Position numbers and translations under genes: made by a program. The notes under the pieces were generated by a model. It did not search any database. It saw only the letters and a list, made by a program, of their open reading frames with translations, and was not told the origin of the DNA. A stretch of 64,000 nucleotides of DNA from SVTX01 sp045612105 (GTDB lineage Bacteria > Bacillota > Clostridia > Oscillospirales > CAG-272), in NCBI GenBank assembly GCA_045612105.1, contig JAZKYL010000153.1:1-64000 (forward strand), given 5' to 3'. Shown one piece after another: positions 52,235 through 62,500 of this stretch. Position 1 is the stretch's first letter. Each line of letters starts with the position of its first letter.

Positions 52235-52699
52235 TCAGAAAGGAAGATCGTCGTCGGTCTTGATCTCCTCAAACTTGGGAGCAGCTCCCGCAGGTGTGGA
52301 GAACGAGGGGGCGGAACCACCGAAAACGTCGGAATCATCTCCTGAGAAGGAGTTACCCGACTCAGCGCGGCTATCAACGAACATAACCTCATCAGCAACA
52401 ATGTCGGTTCTGTAACGGGTAGCGCCCTGCTGATCTGTCCACTTGTTGTTCTGGATAGTTCCTACAACGCAGATGGACGAACCCTTCTTGAAGTAACGGG
52501 AAACGAACTCAGCGGTCTGTCTCCAAGCGGTTACGTTAAAGAAGTCTGTTTCACTCTGCTGTGCGGAGTTCTTTGTATATCTGCGATTGACTGCGATGCT
52601 AAAAGATACGACAGCGATGCCACTCTGTGTAGTCTTCAGCTCGGGGTCTGCAGTAAGTCTTCCGCCGAGAATGACCTTATTAAAGTTAAAGTTTGCCAT
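52235..52699 (-). CDS. ssb: Single-stranded DNA-binding protein
   Basis: A 154-residue SSB: N-terminal OB fold (NKVILGGRLTADPELKTTQSG, TDFFNVTAWRQTAEFV, GSSICVVGTIQNNKW) and a disordered Ser/Gly/Pro-rich linker ending in the DDDLPF tip that recruits repair and replication partners. It lies between rpsF (25-bp gap) and rpsR (41-bp gap). Confidence 0.97.
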   Translation of the reverse strand: MANFNFNKVILGGRLTADPELKTTQSGIAVVSFSIAVNRRYTKNSAQQSETDFFNVTAWRQTAEFVSRYFKKGSSICVVGTIQNNKWTDQQGATRYRTDIVADEVMFVDSRAESGNSFSGDDSDVFGGSAPSFSTPAGAAPKFEEIKTDDDLPF

Positions 52700-52724
52700 A
52701 ATAGTCCTTCCTTTTCAGTTTGGA

Positions 52725-53126
52725 TTATTCAGCGTCGGTAGCTTCGGTAGCTTCAACAGTCTCAACTGCTGCAACAGGCTCTTCAGCAACAACTTCTTCT
52801 ACAACTTCTTCCTTAACAGTTGCAACGGGCTCATGCTCGAGCTTAACTGTCATGGAGCGCATGATGGACTCGTCGATGTTGAAAAGACGGTCGAGCTCTG
52901 CGAGGAAAGATGCAGGGGACTTGTGGGTTACAATGGTGTAGTAGCCTTCGTTCATATCGTTGATAGGATATGCAAGACGACGCTTACCCCACTCAGCGAC
53001 CTCAACGATCTCACCGTTGGAACCGATCAAACCTGTGAACTTGTTTACAGTAGCCTTTGTAGCCTCCTCACCGTTAGAAAGATCGGTGATGAACAGAGTT
53101 TCATAAGAATTGATGATGTTTTCCAT
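52725..53126 (-). CDS. rpsF: 30S ribosomal protein S6
   Basis: A 133-residue S6: core NSYETLFITD, GKRRLAYPINDMNEGYYTIV and the MRSMTVKLEHE end, followed by an acidic Val/Glu/Ala-rich tail of about 35 residues that is longer than usual. SD GGGAGG precedes the ATG. The transcript starts at a perfect promoter and has a structured leader that may carry S6:S18 autoregulation. Confidence 0.96.
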   Translation of the reverse strand: MENIINSYETLFITDLSNGEEATKATVNKFTGLIGSNGEIVEVAEWGKRRLAYPINDMNEGYYTIVTHKSPASFLAELDRLFNIDESIMRSMTVKLEHEPVATVKEEVVEEVVAEEPVAAVETVEATEATDAE

Positions 53127-53217
53127 GTTTTATTACCTCCCTATGGACTTTATATCGACCGCGCTGTGTCTTTTTGCGCGGTAGAGAGACGGTCGTGGGC
53201 ATCAGGACCGTACCGAA
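53127..53217 (-). promoter_or_regulatory. Structured leader of rpsF (candidate S6:S18 autoregulatory element)
   Basis: The ~90-nt leader can form two hairpins: ACCGCGC/GCGCGGT (53158-53164 with 53176-53182) and ACGGTC/GACCGT (53189-53194 with 53206-53211). Many bacteria regulate rpsF-ssb-rpsR by binding of the S6:S18 complex to the rpsF leader. The position and stem-loop near the SD fit; I could not check the consensus bulge. The rest of the 467-bp gap to the lipoprotein gene (53252-53533) is AT-rich with nothing I can support. Confidence 0.45.
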
Positions 53218-53222
53218 TAAAG

Positions 53223-53251
53223 ATTATACCATAAACATTATTGTTTGTCAA
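53223..53251 (-). promoter_or_regulatory. Consensus promoter of rpsF-ssb-rpsR
   Basis: Minus strand TTGACA (53251-53246), 17-bp spacer, TATAAT (53228-53223), about 97 bp upstream of the S6 start. A perfect consensus. Confidence 0.85.
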
Positions 53252-53533
53252 GTAAAATCCAAAATCATCTGTAAACTTTTTGTGAATTTATCGGATAGCA
53301 TCCTTTCTTAATATATTTTTTACAATTTTAAGCAAGAAAACATCAAATTTACAAAGATTTTTTTGATAACTGCACAAAAAAATCAAGGAAATCACAATGA
53401 ATATGATGTATAATATTAACAAGAGAAATTTTTGAGATTTTTTGTGAATATCCAATCTTTTTTCGAAAGACGTATGCTTCGGCTGTAAATTCTCAGTAAA
53501 CCAAATTCTTGCTACATCATTACAAATAAATTC

Positions 53534-53562
53534 TTGCAATCAAATCACAAACCGTTTAGAAT
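53534..53562 (+). promoter_or_regulatory. Candidate promoter of the giant lipoprotein gene
   Basis: TTGCAA (53534-53539), 17-bp spacer, TAGAAT (53557-53562), 31 bp before the ATG. A second TATAAT at 53409-53414 lacks a -35 box. Confidence 0.5.
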
Positions 53563-53593
53563 AAATTCATATAAAAACAATCGGAGGTTATTT

Positions 53594-56500
53594 ATGAAGA
53601 TCAGATCCTTTCTATCAATTTTTTTAATTATCTGTATGATTGTAGGTATTCTTGCTTCTTGCGGAGGACCCGACGAGCAGACCACGTCTGAAGAAACAGG
53701 TGCGCAGCAAAGCAGCACCGAAACAAGTGCTGCCTTGGAATCAGATACAAAACTCACTACAGAATCTGATGCAACTTCTGAAGCAGACACAGTGACAGAT
53801 GAACATACAACCAACAGCAATATTCAAACTTCTGATGGTTTAACAAACACAGCCAATACTGAATCGGAAAACGTAATTGAAGACTCAACCGAGTCCGAAA
53901 AATCGACAGAATCCGAAAGTATTACTAAACCCGAAAGCGCAACGAAGCCTGAAAGCACTACGGACTCTGAAAGCGTGTGCGAATCCACTATCGAAACCGA
54001 GTCGGATACTGATGATGAACCCACCGTCACCACTCCGGAACCCGAGGAAAAGCCCGAGGTTGAGCTTGAAGGTCCTTATGCTGACTCGATTATCTATGCT
54101 AATAAGATAAAGAACGGTGTTCAGTCGTATTATCCCGACGGTGTTGCCCGAGATAGATATTATGTCGAAAACCGGGATATGTCTGCGGAATTCGCTCTGC
54201 GCTCGGGCTCGGGTCAAAAGCTTACTTATTTAAAGAATAAGAGTGGCGGTACCTATTTGCAGGACACAATGGACGTGTTCATACGCATGAATGACGGTAA
54301 GACCTACTATGCCTCCGAATCAAGCAACAACGCAAGAGCCAACGTTTACAGAATAGGCTATTATTACTACGACGTTCGTATTCTTGAGCAATCTTTTTAT
54401 AAGGATGCCGTTGTCTCTGCCGAGTACGACATCGACGAAGCACTTTTCAAATATACTCACGACATTTCAAAGATCCAACTCAAAAACGGAGTTATCAGAT
54501 ACTCGGTCGGAGGCGGCGACCCTTATATTTCCTGCAAAAGCAACGACATATCCTTCTCAAGCAACGACTTCGACGCGCTTCAATTTACAATTAAATCAGA
54601 AAACTCGTCGAACGCACAGCTTTTCGTAGTTACCGATAACAAACCAAATTATAACGACAAACAATCTATCCTCTTCAACATAACAAACGACGGTGAATTT
54701 CACACCTACACGATTATGCTCTCTGCTCTCCCCGATTATTCGGGCAATGTAATCGGATTAAGACTTGACCTGGGACAATCCACCGGCGAGAACATAGAGA
54801 TCAAGGAAATGAAAGCCGTAAAGCTTGAATCGGATTCTCCCTACGTTTTGCTCGACAGAACCTGGCACACATATTCCGACAGACTCCACCAAGAGCTTCA
54901 TTTCGTAGCACCCGACGGTCAGGACAACATCGCCGCTCTCGGCTTGATCACCGAGATTGCCGCAGATACCGTTGAAAAGATTGTTGTCAAGGACAAAAAC
55001 GACCTACACACGTCTCTTGACGGTGTCGATTGGGATACCGTAGAATACGTAGGCTTCGATATCAAGGATGCGGGTATCTTCGGTTACATAATGCCCGCCG
55101 ATAACGGCAGCGGCAAGATCAAGGTCACACTTGAGGGTGAAAACTACGTGATAGTTCAAGAAGCTTCTCCCGAGAACGGCGAGATCCGCTCTCCCGGCGA
55201 GGTCGGCGACACCTCCAACGACTTCTTTATGGGTCAAAGGATCTACACCGATGAGAGCCATGATTTCGCGGAGTTTATTTCCGAGGCAGAATTCGAACGC
55301 GATCCCCTTGCAAACGGTCAGAATAACGATTTTCTCGAATACGACGCCCTGCGCGGCGCGTACCACTATAAGATCGGCGGAACAAACTTCAATCCTCCCT
55401 TCTTCTCCTCCTGGAACCAGCACTACTCAACCGAGATAAAGCTGACCACCAAAAAGGGTGACAGAAGAATATATATCCGCACCATTTCCTCCACCGGAGG
55501 GCTTGAAAACGCTGTTCTCTTAGACAACGACGGCTTGATCATCCCCATTCCCCTTGAGGTCTCCAAGAACTTTGGCGAGCTTGAGGAGCCCGTAATGAAC
55601 TACGGCGACGAGACCTATGGAGAGACCCTCTTCCCCCTCTGCCTGGCAAACGGCGAAAAATATGAGATCAAGGTGCTGAATCTCTATCAGAACTGGGGCA
55701 AATTCCCCATAAAGCAGCTCTCCTCCATCGCTTATTACGCTCCCTACTATCACCTTTCCGTAGGTGTTACCGAGACCACCTGTATCTCCCCCTGGTACGT
55801 CCGCGGAAGAACCCTCTGGACTCTTCCCGACTTCCGCTCTCAGTCGGCTCCCTACTGGTTCGAGCTTGAGGGCGACAAATTCGACAACTCGCCCCAACAT
55901 ACCAACGCGGGTGTATTTGAGATAATTCAGTACACCGATGCTGATGGAAACTACTCGGCAAGTGAAAACTACCGTAACGTTATCGATTCCTCGGGTCCCA
56001 TCTATGCCAACGTAAAAATGGACTATATTTCCGACGACGGCAAGATGAAGATCAGCTACGAGCATCTCGAGCTCCCTCAGACCGACGAGCTTCGTCCCTT
56101 CTACGAGATCAATATCGAGGTTCTTGACGACGTAAGCTTCAATAGCTTCAAGAATGATTTCGCTTTCTACTCATGGGAAACCACAAGAACTCACGTAGGC
56201 TACCTTGATGCTGACGGCAACCACATGGAAGCTGCTTACAGTGCCAACGACGACGTAACCGAATACGTTCTCGGCAAGGTTGGCGGATATTTTGGAAACT
56301 TCGGTATCAACTCTAAAGACGCTACTAACCTGGGCTTCGTTATTCACAGCTCCGAGATCTACTTCGAAGGTCAGAAATTTGACGGAAACTTCGTGGTTGT
56401 TGAGGAACGCGAAAACCGTTTCCATCTTTCTCTTGACGTTGGTGAAGCGACCTTCAAAAAGGGCGACACAATCACCTTAAACATCTTTATGGTTCCTTGG

Positions 56501-59398
56501 GGCTCGCACCTCTCCACCGACGCCCATAATCTTGCGTATATCCGTCAGAACTCTGTCGTCGATCCTTACAAGGTAACCGCTCTTAAGGGCGATGTAATCG
56601 AAAGCCCTTATATGCCCAAGGTCAAGACCGACGACGGCAAGAGCGCGGAATTTACCGTTTCAGGCGGTGTCAACAATGCCGCGATCCGCGTTTACGGCTT
56701 CAACAAGCTTACTTCTCCTAAGATATACGAAAAAATTGACGGCGAGTGGGTCGAGTATCAGGTTTCCTCCCACGGTCATCCCGACAACGTAGGTATTCAT
56801 CACTATTACGACGGATACATGACCTATTACGACGGTGACGGTACTTATTCCTACGCCTTTACCTTCAGTATGGACGGTGTTGAAAGTCGCACCTTCAAGA
56901 TGGAGGCTTCCGAGGACTTCAAGCCCTGGCCCAAGGAGGTCATAGAAAACAACGATCCCATAAACGTCTATCTCGACCCCTCCGAGATCGCTCAAAAATT
57001 CCAGAATCCTATTCCCGGAGTCGGATCTGCGACCGTTTCGGACGAAGCAGACTACGTCAGACTCACGGGCGACGGAAAGGGCGCCATTGAGATTCGTATC
57101 GACGTATTCTCCGCTCCCACCAAGATGATTACCGGTAAATATCTGGTAGTCAAGTTCCGTGCTCCCGGTAGTAATCCCAACAACCACTTTGAATACTTTG
57201 CCGGCACAGTCAACAGCGGTCCCAAGGGCGAAGACTCTATCTGGTTAAATCCCAAGCTGTCTCCTCAGGACGGCGAATGGCACGTGCTTGTAGTTGACGC
57301 AAACTCCTTCAACTCCGACGGATTTATTGCCGATAGCGACGGAAAGTATTACGCTAATTACGTAAGCTTTGACGTCTTCAATACCCCTATGGGCACCGAT
57401 AATTACGTCGACATTGCCTATATTGGTCTCTGCGAAGATCTTGAAAAGTTCCGTGAGCTTGACGTAAACAAGGACGTTGAGACCTACACCCTTGCCACCA
57501 AGGAAAAGACCGAGGTCCGCAGCATGAGTACGGATGAGCTTATCTCCTCCGAAGAAAACGGCGGCGGAACCGTAGTAACTCCCACCGACGACGGTGTTAC
57601 CGTCAGCAAGGATGCCTCTGCGTTTATCTCGAGCGAAAGCGACTATACCATTTCCACAGTTCCCTATTTCGGCAGAATAGACACCCTCAACGGCTACGGT
57701 CCCGCGTTTACCACAGGTACAGCTTATAATAGCCGTGGCAGTAACTCCGCAAATGGTGTTGCCACATTTAAGTATAACGGTAAGACTACAAGCGACCTCC
57801 GCATTGTATTCGCAGGCTGGAGCTTAGTTTACGGCGGCGCGCAGAAATACGTATGGTCGGTTGACGGCAAGACCTGGTACGACGTCGAGCTTTACAACAA
57901 GAGTTCTATCGAAACCGCAGGCTCGGGTATGATCAAATATGCCAACGAAGGCTGCGGAAAGACCGATTTCGAGCTTTATGCCGCAAATTCTAATTATCAA
58001 GGCAATACAAGCGGTCCCGACACCGCCTCGGGCCTTGCGGCTGACCTTTCGGACTACGTAGGTCAGACCGTCAACGTGACCTTTGCGGTCGTTCCCGTGA
58101 CCGAGCCTAATGCTCTCTGTATTCTCGCTCACATTACGGGCATTGAGGTCTCCGCTGAGCCCGTGGAAGAAGAGACGGGCGGTGCTACCGACGAGGTCGA
58201 GAACCCCTATAACGATCCCATCAATTACTATCTCGACGCTACCGAAATGAACGCGCTTATCAAGGATACTATTCCTGCGGGCATCGGCAAGCTTGAGCTT
58301 GCTGAGAATGGCGAATTTCTTAGATTCTTCGGTAACGGAAGCGGCACGGCAGAGTCAACCTTCCATGCATACATAGCCTCAGCCAAGGTCAACACCGGCA
58401 AGTATATCGTGGTCAAATTCCGTATGCCTGCCACTAACACCGAGCAGAACCATCTTCAGATATTTACAAGCACCGTAAATTCCGGCGCTACGGCAGCTGA
58501 TTCGATCTCCTTAGGCACGACGACGGTCAAGGACGACGCATGGCACGTGATCGTCGTTGACGCAGCATCCTTCCTGCCCTCCTCCTACGCATCCGAGGGC
58601 GGCAGATACTACTGCAAATATATGCGATTCGACGTGTTCAACGTGCCTATGTCCGCTGACTCTTATATCGATATTGCTTATATAGGCTTCAGCGATAATC
58701 TCGATAATATCCGTCAGCTCGATGCCAATGCCGATATGGAAACTCTGTCACTGGTCACGGCAGGCGGGTCAAAATTCATCAGTGTTAAAACCGGTGAGAT
58801 CACCGACAATGCCGATGGCACTAATAAGCCTCAGATTTCCTACGTTACTGACGCGTCGCAGTTTATCGCAGCGAATAACGCTCAGGGCTACTCCGCAAGT
58901 AACGTCCACTACTTCTCAAGAGTTGACGCGATCAACGGCTTCGGTCCTTCGGGCTCCTCTTCCGCCGCGTATGATATGGGAAGCAACGATAAGACCGGAA
59001 TCGCCCGCATCGTCTACAACGGCGCGTCCACCGAAGACAAAAAGCTGGTGATGGCAGGCTGGTCGCTTGTTGAGGGCGGCATAGAAAAGTACGTTTGGTC
59101 TGCCGACGGAGGCAAGACCTGGAACGATGTAGTTTTTGTCGGCATCAGCTCTGCATCAGACGCAAGTAGCGGAATGTTGACCTATTGCGCAAATAAATAT
59201 GGCTCTGAGGTCGATTTCTCCCCAAATACCGCTAATTCCTGCTATCAGACAAGTCTCGGTACAGTTGGCGGACTCGGAGCTGATCTCTCCGCTTTTGCCG
59301 GACAGACAGTTGACGTAACCTTTGCGGTAGTCCCCGCTACAGACACCGATTCCCTCTGCATCCTGCTTCACATCGAAGGCGTGACCGTCGCACAGTGA
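53594..59398 (+). CDS. Giant multidomain surface lipoprotein, core unrecognised
   Basis: A 1934-residue lipoprotein. A signal peptide ends in the lipobox ILASC (C23), followed by a Ser/Thr/Glu-rich stalk (~28-155) that would lift the protein from the membrane. Residues ~165-415 look like beta-sandwich domains. Residues ~417-1116 form a long beta-rich core I do not recognise (SPWYVRGRTLWTLPDFRSQS, MVPWGSHLSTDAHNL). Residues 1120-1539 and 1540-1934 are a tandem duplication; each unit starts NDPIN-x-YLD and contains a module ending DIAYIG, plus a GWSLV-x-GG-x-x-KYVWS domain. SD CGGAGG lies 6 nt before the ATG. The layout suits a cell-surface glycan-binding or -degrading protein, but no catalytic motif is identified. 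Confidence 0.85.
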   Translation: MKIRSFLSIFLIICMIVGILASCGGPDEQTTSEETGAQQSSTETSAALESDTKLTTESDATSEADTVTDEHTTNSNIQTSDGLTNTANTESENVIEDSTESEKSTESESITKPESATKPESTTDSESVCESTIETESDTDDEPTVTTPEPEEKPEVELEGPYADSIIYANKIKNGVQSYYPDGVARDRYYVENRDMSAEFALRSGSGQKLTYLKNKSGGTYLQDTMDVFIRMNDGKTYYASESSNNARANVYRIGYYYYDVRILEQSFYKDAVVSAEYDIDEALFKYTHDISKIQLKNGVIRYSVGGGDPYISCKSNDISFSSNDFDALQFTIKSENSSNAQLFVVTDNKPNYNDKQSILFNITNDGEFHTYTIMLSALPDYSGNVIGLRLDLGQSTGENIEIKEMKAVKLESDSPYVLLDRTWHTYSDRLHQELHFVAPDGQDNIAALGLITEIAADTVEKIVVKDKNDLHTSLDGVDWDTVEYVGFDIKDAGIFGYIMPADNGSGKIKVTLEGENYVIVQEASPENGEIRSPGEVGDTSNDFFMGQRIYTDESHDFAEFISEAEFERDPLANGQNNDFLEYDALRGAYHYKIGGTNFNPPFFSSWNQHYSTEIKLTTKKGDRRIYIRTISSTGGLENAVLLDNDGLIIPIPLEVSKNFGELEEPVMNYGDETYGETLFPLCLANGEKYEIKVLNLYQNWGKFPIKQLSSIAYYAPYYHLSVGVTETTCISPWYVRGRTLWTLPDFRSQSAPYWFELEGDKFDNSPQHTNAGVFEIIQYTDADGNYSASENYRNVIDSSGPIYANVKMDYISDDGKMKISYEHLELPQTDELRPFYEINIEVLDDVSFNSFKNDFAFYSWETTRTHVGYLDADGNHMEAAYSANDDVTEYVLGKVGGYFGNFGINSKDATNLGFVIHSSEIYFEGQKFDGNFVVVEERENRFHLSLDVGEATFKKGDTITLNIFMVPWGSHLSTDAHNLAYIRQNSVVDPYKVTALKGDVIESPYMPKVKTDDGKSAEFTVSGGVNNAAIRVYGFNKLTSPKIYEKIDGEWVEYQVSSHGHPDNVGIHHYYDGYMTYYDGDGTYSYAFTFSMDGVESRTFKMEASEDFKPWPKEVIENNDPINVYLDPSEIAQKFQNPIPGVGSATVSDEADYVRLTGDGKGAIEIRIDVFSAPTKMITGKYLVVKFRAPGSNPNNHFEYFAGTVNSGPKGEDSIWLNPKLSPQDGEWHVLVVDANSFNSDGFIADSDGKYYANYVSFDVFNTPMGTDNYVDIAYIGLCEDLEKFRELDVNKDVETYTLATKEKTEVRSMSTDELISSEENGGGTVVTPTDDGVTVSKDASAFISSESDYTISTVPYFGRIDTLNGYGPAFTTGTAYNSRGSNSANGVATFKYNGKTTSDLRIVFAGWSLVYGGAQKYVWSVDGKTWYDVELYNKSSIETAGSGMIKYANEGCGKTDFELYAANSNYQGNTSGPDTASGLAADLSDYVGQTVNVTFAVVPVTEPNALCILAHITGIEVSAEPVEEETGGATDEVENPYNDPINYYLDATEMNALIKDTIPAGIGKLELAENGEFLRFFGNGSGTAESTFHAYIASAKVNTGKYIVVKFRMPATNTEQNHLQIFTSTVNSGATAADSISLGTTTVKDDAWHVIVVDAASFLPSSYASEGGRYYCKYMRFDVFNVPMSADSYIDIAYIGFSDNLDNIRQLDANADMETLSLVTAGGSKFISVKTGEITDNADGTNKPQISYVTDASQFIAANNAQGYSASNVHYFSRVDAINGFGPSGSSSAAYDMGSNDKTGIARIVYNGASTEDKKLVMAGWSLVEGGIEKYVWSADGGKTWNDVVFVGISSASDASSGMLTYCANKYGSEVDFSPNTANSCYQTSLGTVGGLGADLSAFAGQTVDVTFAVVPATDTDSLCILLHIEGVTVAQ

Positions 59399-59425
59399 CA
59401 GGTACAGTAATCTTATAACAAAATT

Positions 59426-59478
59426 ATCCCCCCGTGTATGCACGATTCCGAAATAAGGATCGTGTATAACGGGGGGAT
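59426..59478. terminator. Terminator between the two convergent surface-protein genes
   Basis: Long hairpin with outer stem ATCCCCCC/GGGGGGAT (59426-59433 with 59471-59478), extended inward by GTGTAT/ACACGAT-like pairing. It has ctcgtttta to the right and, on the minus strand, aattttgtt to the left. It lies 28 nt after the lipoprotein stop and 67 nt after the stop of the LRR gene. Confidence 0.7.
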
Positions 59479-59544
59479 CTCGTTTTATGAGACTTATTAA
59501 AACTATTTCAACACATTATATATTGATACTAAATGCGACAAAAA

Positions 59545-62500
59545 TTATTCAAAAAAATCAAAATCAATCTCTCCATCGGTGCAATAAACTATACATTCAC
59601 CTGTCGCTCCACCATGTTTGCTTATGGCATTCCATTGAGCCATAGTTCCACTGTAATTAACGCATTCAACACCACAGAACGCACCATAACCAATAACCAT
59701 AACACTTTCTGGGATAGTAACACTTGCTACGGACCCAAAGAACGCATAATTACCAATAACCGTCACATTTTCAGGGATAGTCACATTCGCAAGATGGTAG
59801 CAATTTTCAAACGCATCACGATATATAACTTTTGTTTTTTCGTGAATCTCGCAAGATATGATTGATTTACTTTTTTCCTTTACAAGAATAAGATATGGAT
59901 TGGTATCATTTCCAAGATAATATGCATTGTCATATTCATTATATACAAGGCTTGAGCAACCTTCGAACGCACAATAACCAATGCTTGTGACACTGTCAGG
60001 AATCGTTATACTCATAAGGCTTGTGCAACAATAGAACGCCCTATCACCAATGCTCGTAAGCTGACTATTTTCACTGAAAACAACGCTCGTAAGGCTATCA
60101 CAATAAGAGAACGCACCATTACCAATACTTGTGCCGCTTGTTATAACAACTGTTTTTAAATTAGTTTTTGGTATATAAGATATCGCTATCGTCGGAATAG
60201 TTGCGATCTCAAGGCTTGAGCAACCTTCGAACGCAGAAGGACCAATGCTTGTGACACTATCGGGAATTGTTACGCTCGTAAGGCTTGAGCAATTGTAGAA
60301 CGCATAAGAACCAATGCTTGTGACACTATCGGGAATCGTTACACTTACAAGTTTTGGGCAATTTGCAAACGCATATCTTCCAATACTTATTACTCCTTCG
60401 GGAATCACTATGCTTTCCAGTCTTCTTGAATCATAGAGTGCATATGAATAGATAACCTTGGCGTTCTCCGAAATGGTAATGCTTCTCACGTTATTGTCTA
60501 TCACGTCAACAAGAACAACGCACCTGTTATTTTCATTACCTAAATATTTGCAATTATTCTCTTCATAATATTCGAGACATTCACAACCATCAAACGCATA
60601 ATCTCCAACGGTTATTATACTGTCAGGAATCGAAACGCTTGTGAGACCATCGCAATCATAGAACGCATATTCACCAATATCTGTTACGTCGTTTGATATG
60701 GAAACGCTTGTGAGACTATCGCAGTTATAGAACGCATATGCTTCTATGCTTGTAACACCCTCGGGAATAATCAATTCTGTAACAAGCTCTCCATCAAGAT
60801 AGAGATATCCACTATTCAACGGATTTGCATAACTGCCACTGAAATCAATATTACACCATGCCTCAATATCATTGATGAATACTTTTCTGTAGTAACCATA
60901 ACCGAACGCATCTGACCCAATACTCTTAACTCCATTACCTATAGTCACGTTTTGAAGTCTACAATCATAGAAAGCGTAGGAGCCGATGCTCTCAACTCCG
61001 TTACCTATAGTCACATTTTGAAGGTCCTCGCAGCTATAGAACGCATGATAACCGATGCTCTTAACACCGTCACCAATAATTACGGTTTCAATTCTCTCAC
61101 AATAAGCGAATGCATAATCTGCAATTATAGTATCACCTGTAACGTTAACGTATTCCAAGGAGGCGGGAACGTATTCATAATTTTCACCGTAATCCAGTGC
61201 TCCGAAAATATATCCAAAATGAGTGTTTTCGTATTCGTATGCCGTCTCTTCTTCGGTCTCATATCCGGTCTCGTATTCTGTGCCCTCTTCGTATTCCTCT
61301 GTGTATCTTTGATAACCGACAAAAGGCAACGTTATTCTCTTCAACGACGTACATCCATAGAAAGCATATTCGCCTATAGTCAGTACGCTGTCAGGAACAA
61401 CCACGCGCAGAATGTCACTTTCACCGTAAAACGCATCGGCAGCAATCGCCGTTACGGGCGCATCGTTGTAAACCTCGGGAATAACTATATTTTTCGACGT
61501 GCATTCTCCTCTACCTACAACGGTATAAGTTCCATCCGCATTCCTCTCATATTCAAGACCTATGCTGGGGTCGTTACTCATAGGGATCATCTCATATCTA
61601 ATGAATGCGAATTCTTCATCATAATAATAAGATCCGTAAGAATCCTTTGTATAAACAAAGGTTATCACGTCACCCTTATTTATACTTCCGGAATAGCTTC
61701 TTGAGCTACTTCCATAACTGGGCGAAACATTGAACAAAACTTCTCCGTTCAAACGCACGCACAAGTTATCATTATAACTGTTTGAATAAACAAGGCAACT
61801 GATCGAAACGTCGCAATCGTCTTCTGCCACAATCTCCATTTTCGCTACAGAATTATCGTTTTCGTTGGTAGACTTCCAACCAATTTGAGGCTCTACACCT
61901 TCCTCGTACGTTTCCCACTCATGCCCATAGCAGCTTTCAAACTCGTATGTTTCGGTATCTTCTTCGTATCCTGTTGTTTCCTCTTCTGTTGTTTCCTCTT
62001 CCGATGTTTCGAAATAACTCTCGGTTGTTTCTTCATAGTCAGCCGGACAGCCATAGAACGCATTATAACCAATATACGTTACACTATCGGGAATCTCTAT
62101 ATCCGTAAGATTATAGCAATATGCAAATGCACCTCTACCGATGCTATCAAGTTGGCTGTTTTCATCAAAAATTACACTCTCAAGACTTGAACATTCATAG
62201 AACGCATATTCACCAATGCTTGTGACACTGTCGGGGATAGTCACGCTCGTAAGGCTTGAGCAATAGGAGAACGCCTCATAACCAATGCTTGTGACTCCGT
62301 CGCCGATAGTTACGCTCGTAAGGCTTGAGCAACCGGAGAACGCAGAATTACCAATGCTCGTCACACTGTCGGGAATTGTTACGCTTGTAAGGCTTGAGCA
62401 ACCGTAGAACGCAGAAGAACCAATGCTTGTGCCGCTTGTTATAACAACTGTTTTTAAATTGCTCTTTGGTATATAAGATATCGCTATCGTCGGAATAGTT

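Noticed and set aside
53288..53539. An 83-codon minus-strand ORF with one membrane-like helix in the gap before the giant lipoprotein
   Set aside because: It starts with TTG without an SD, lies in very AT-rich sequence where such hydrophobic ORFs arise by chance, and overlaps the lipoprotein promoter.
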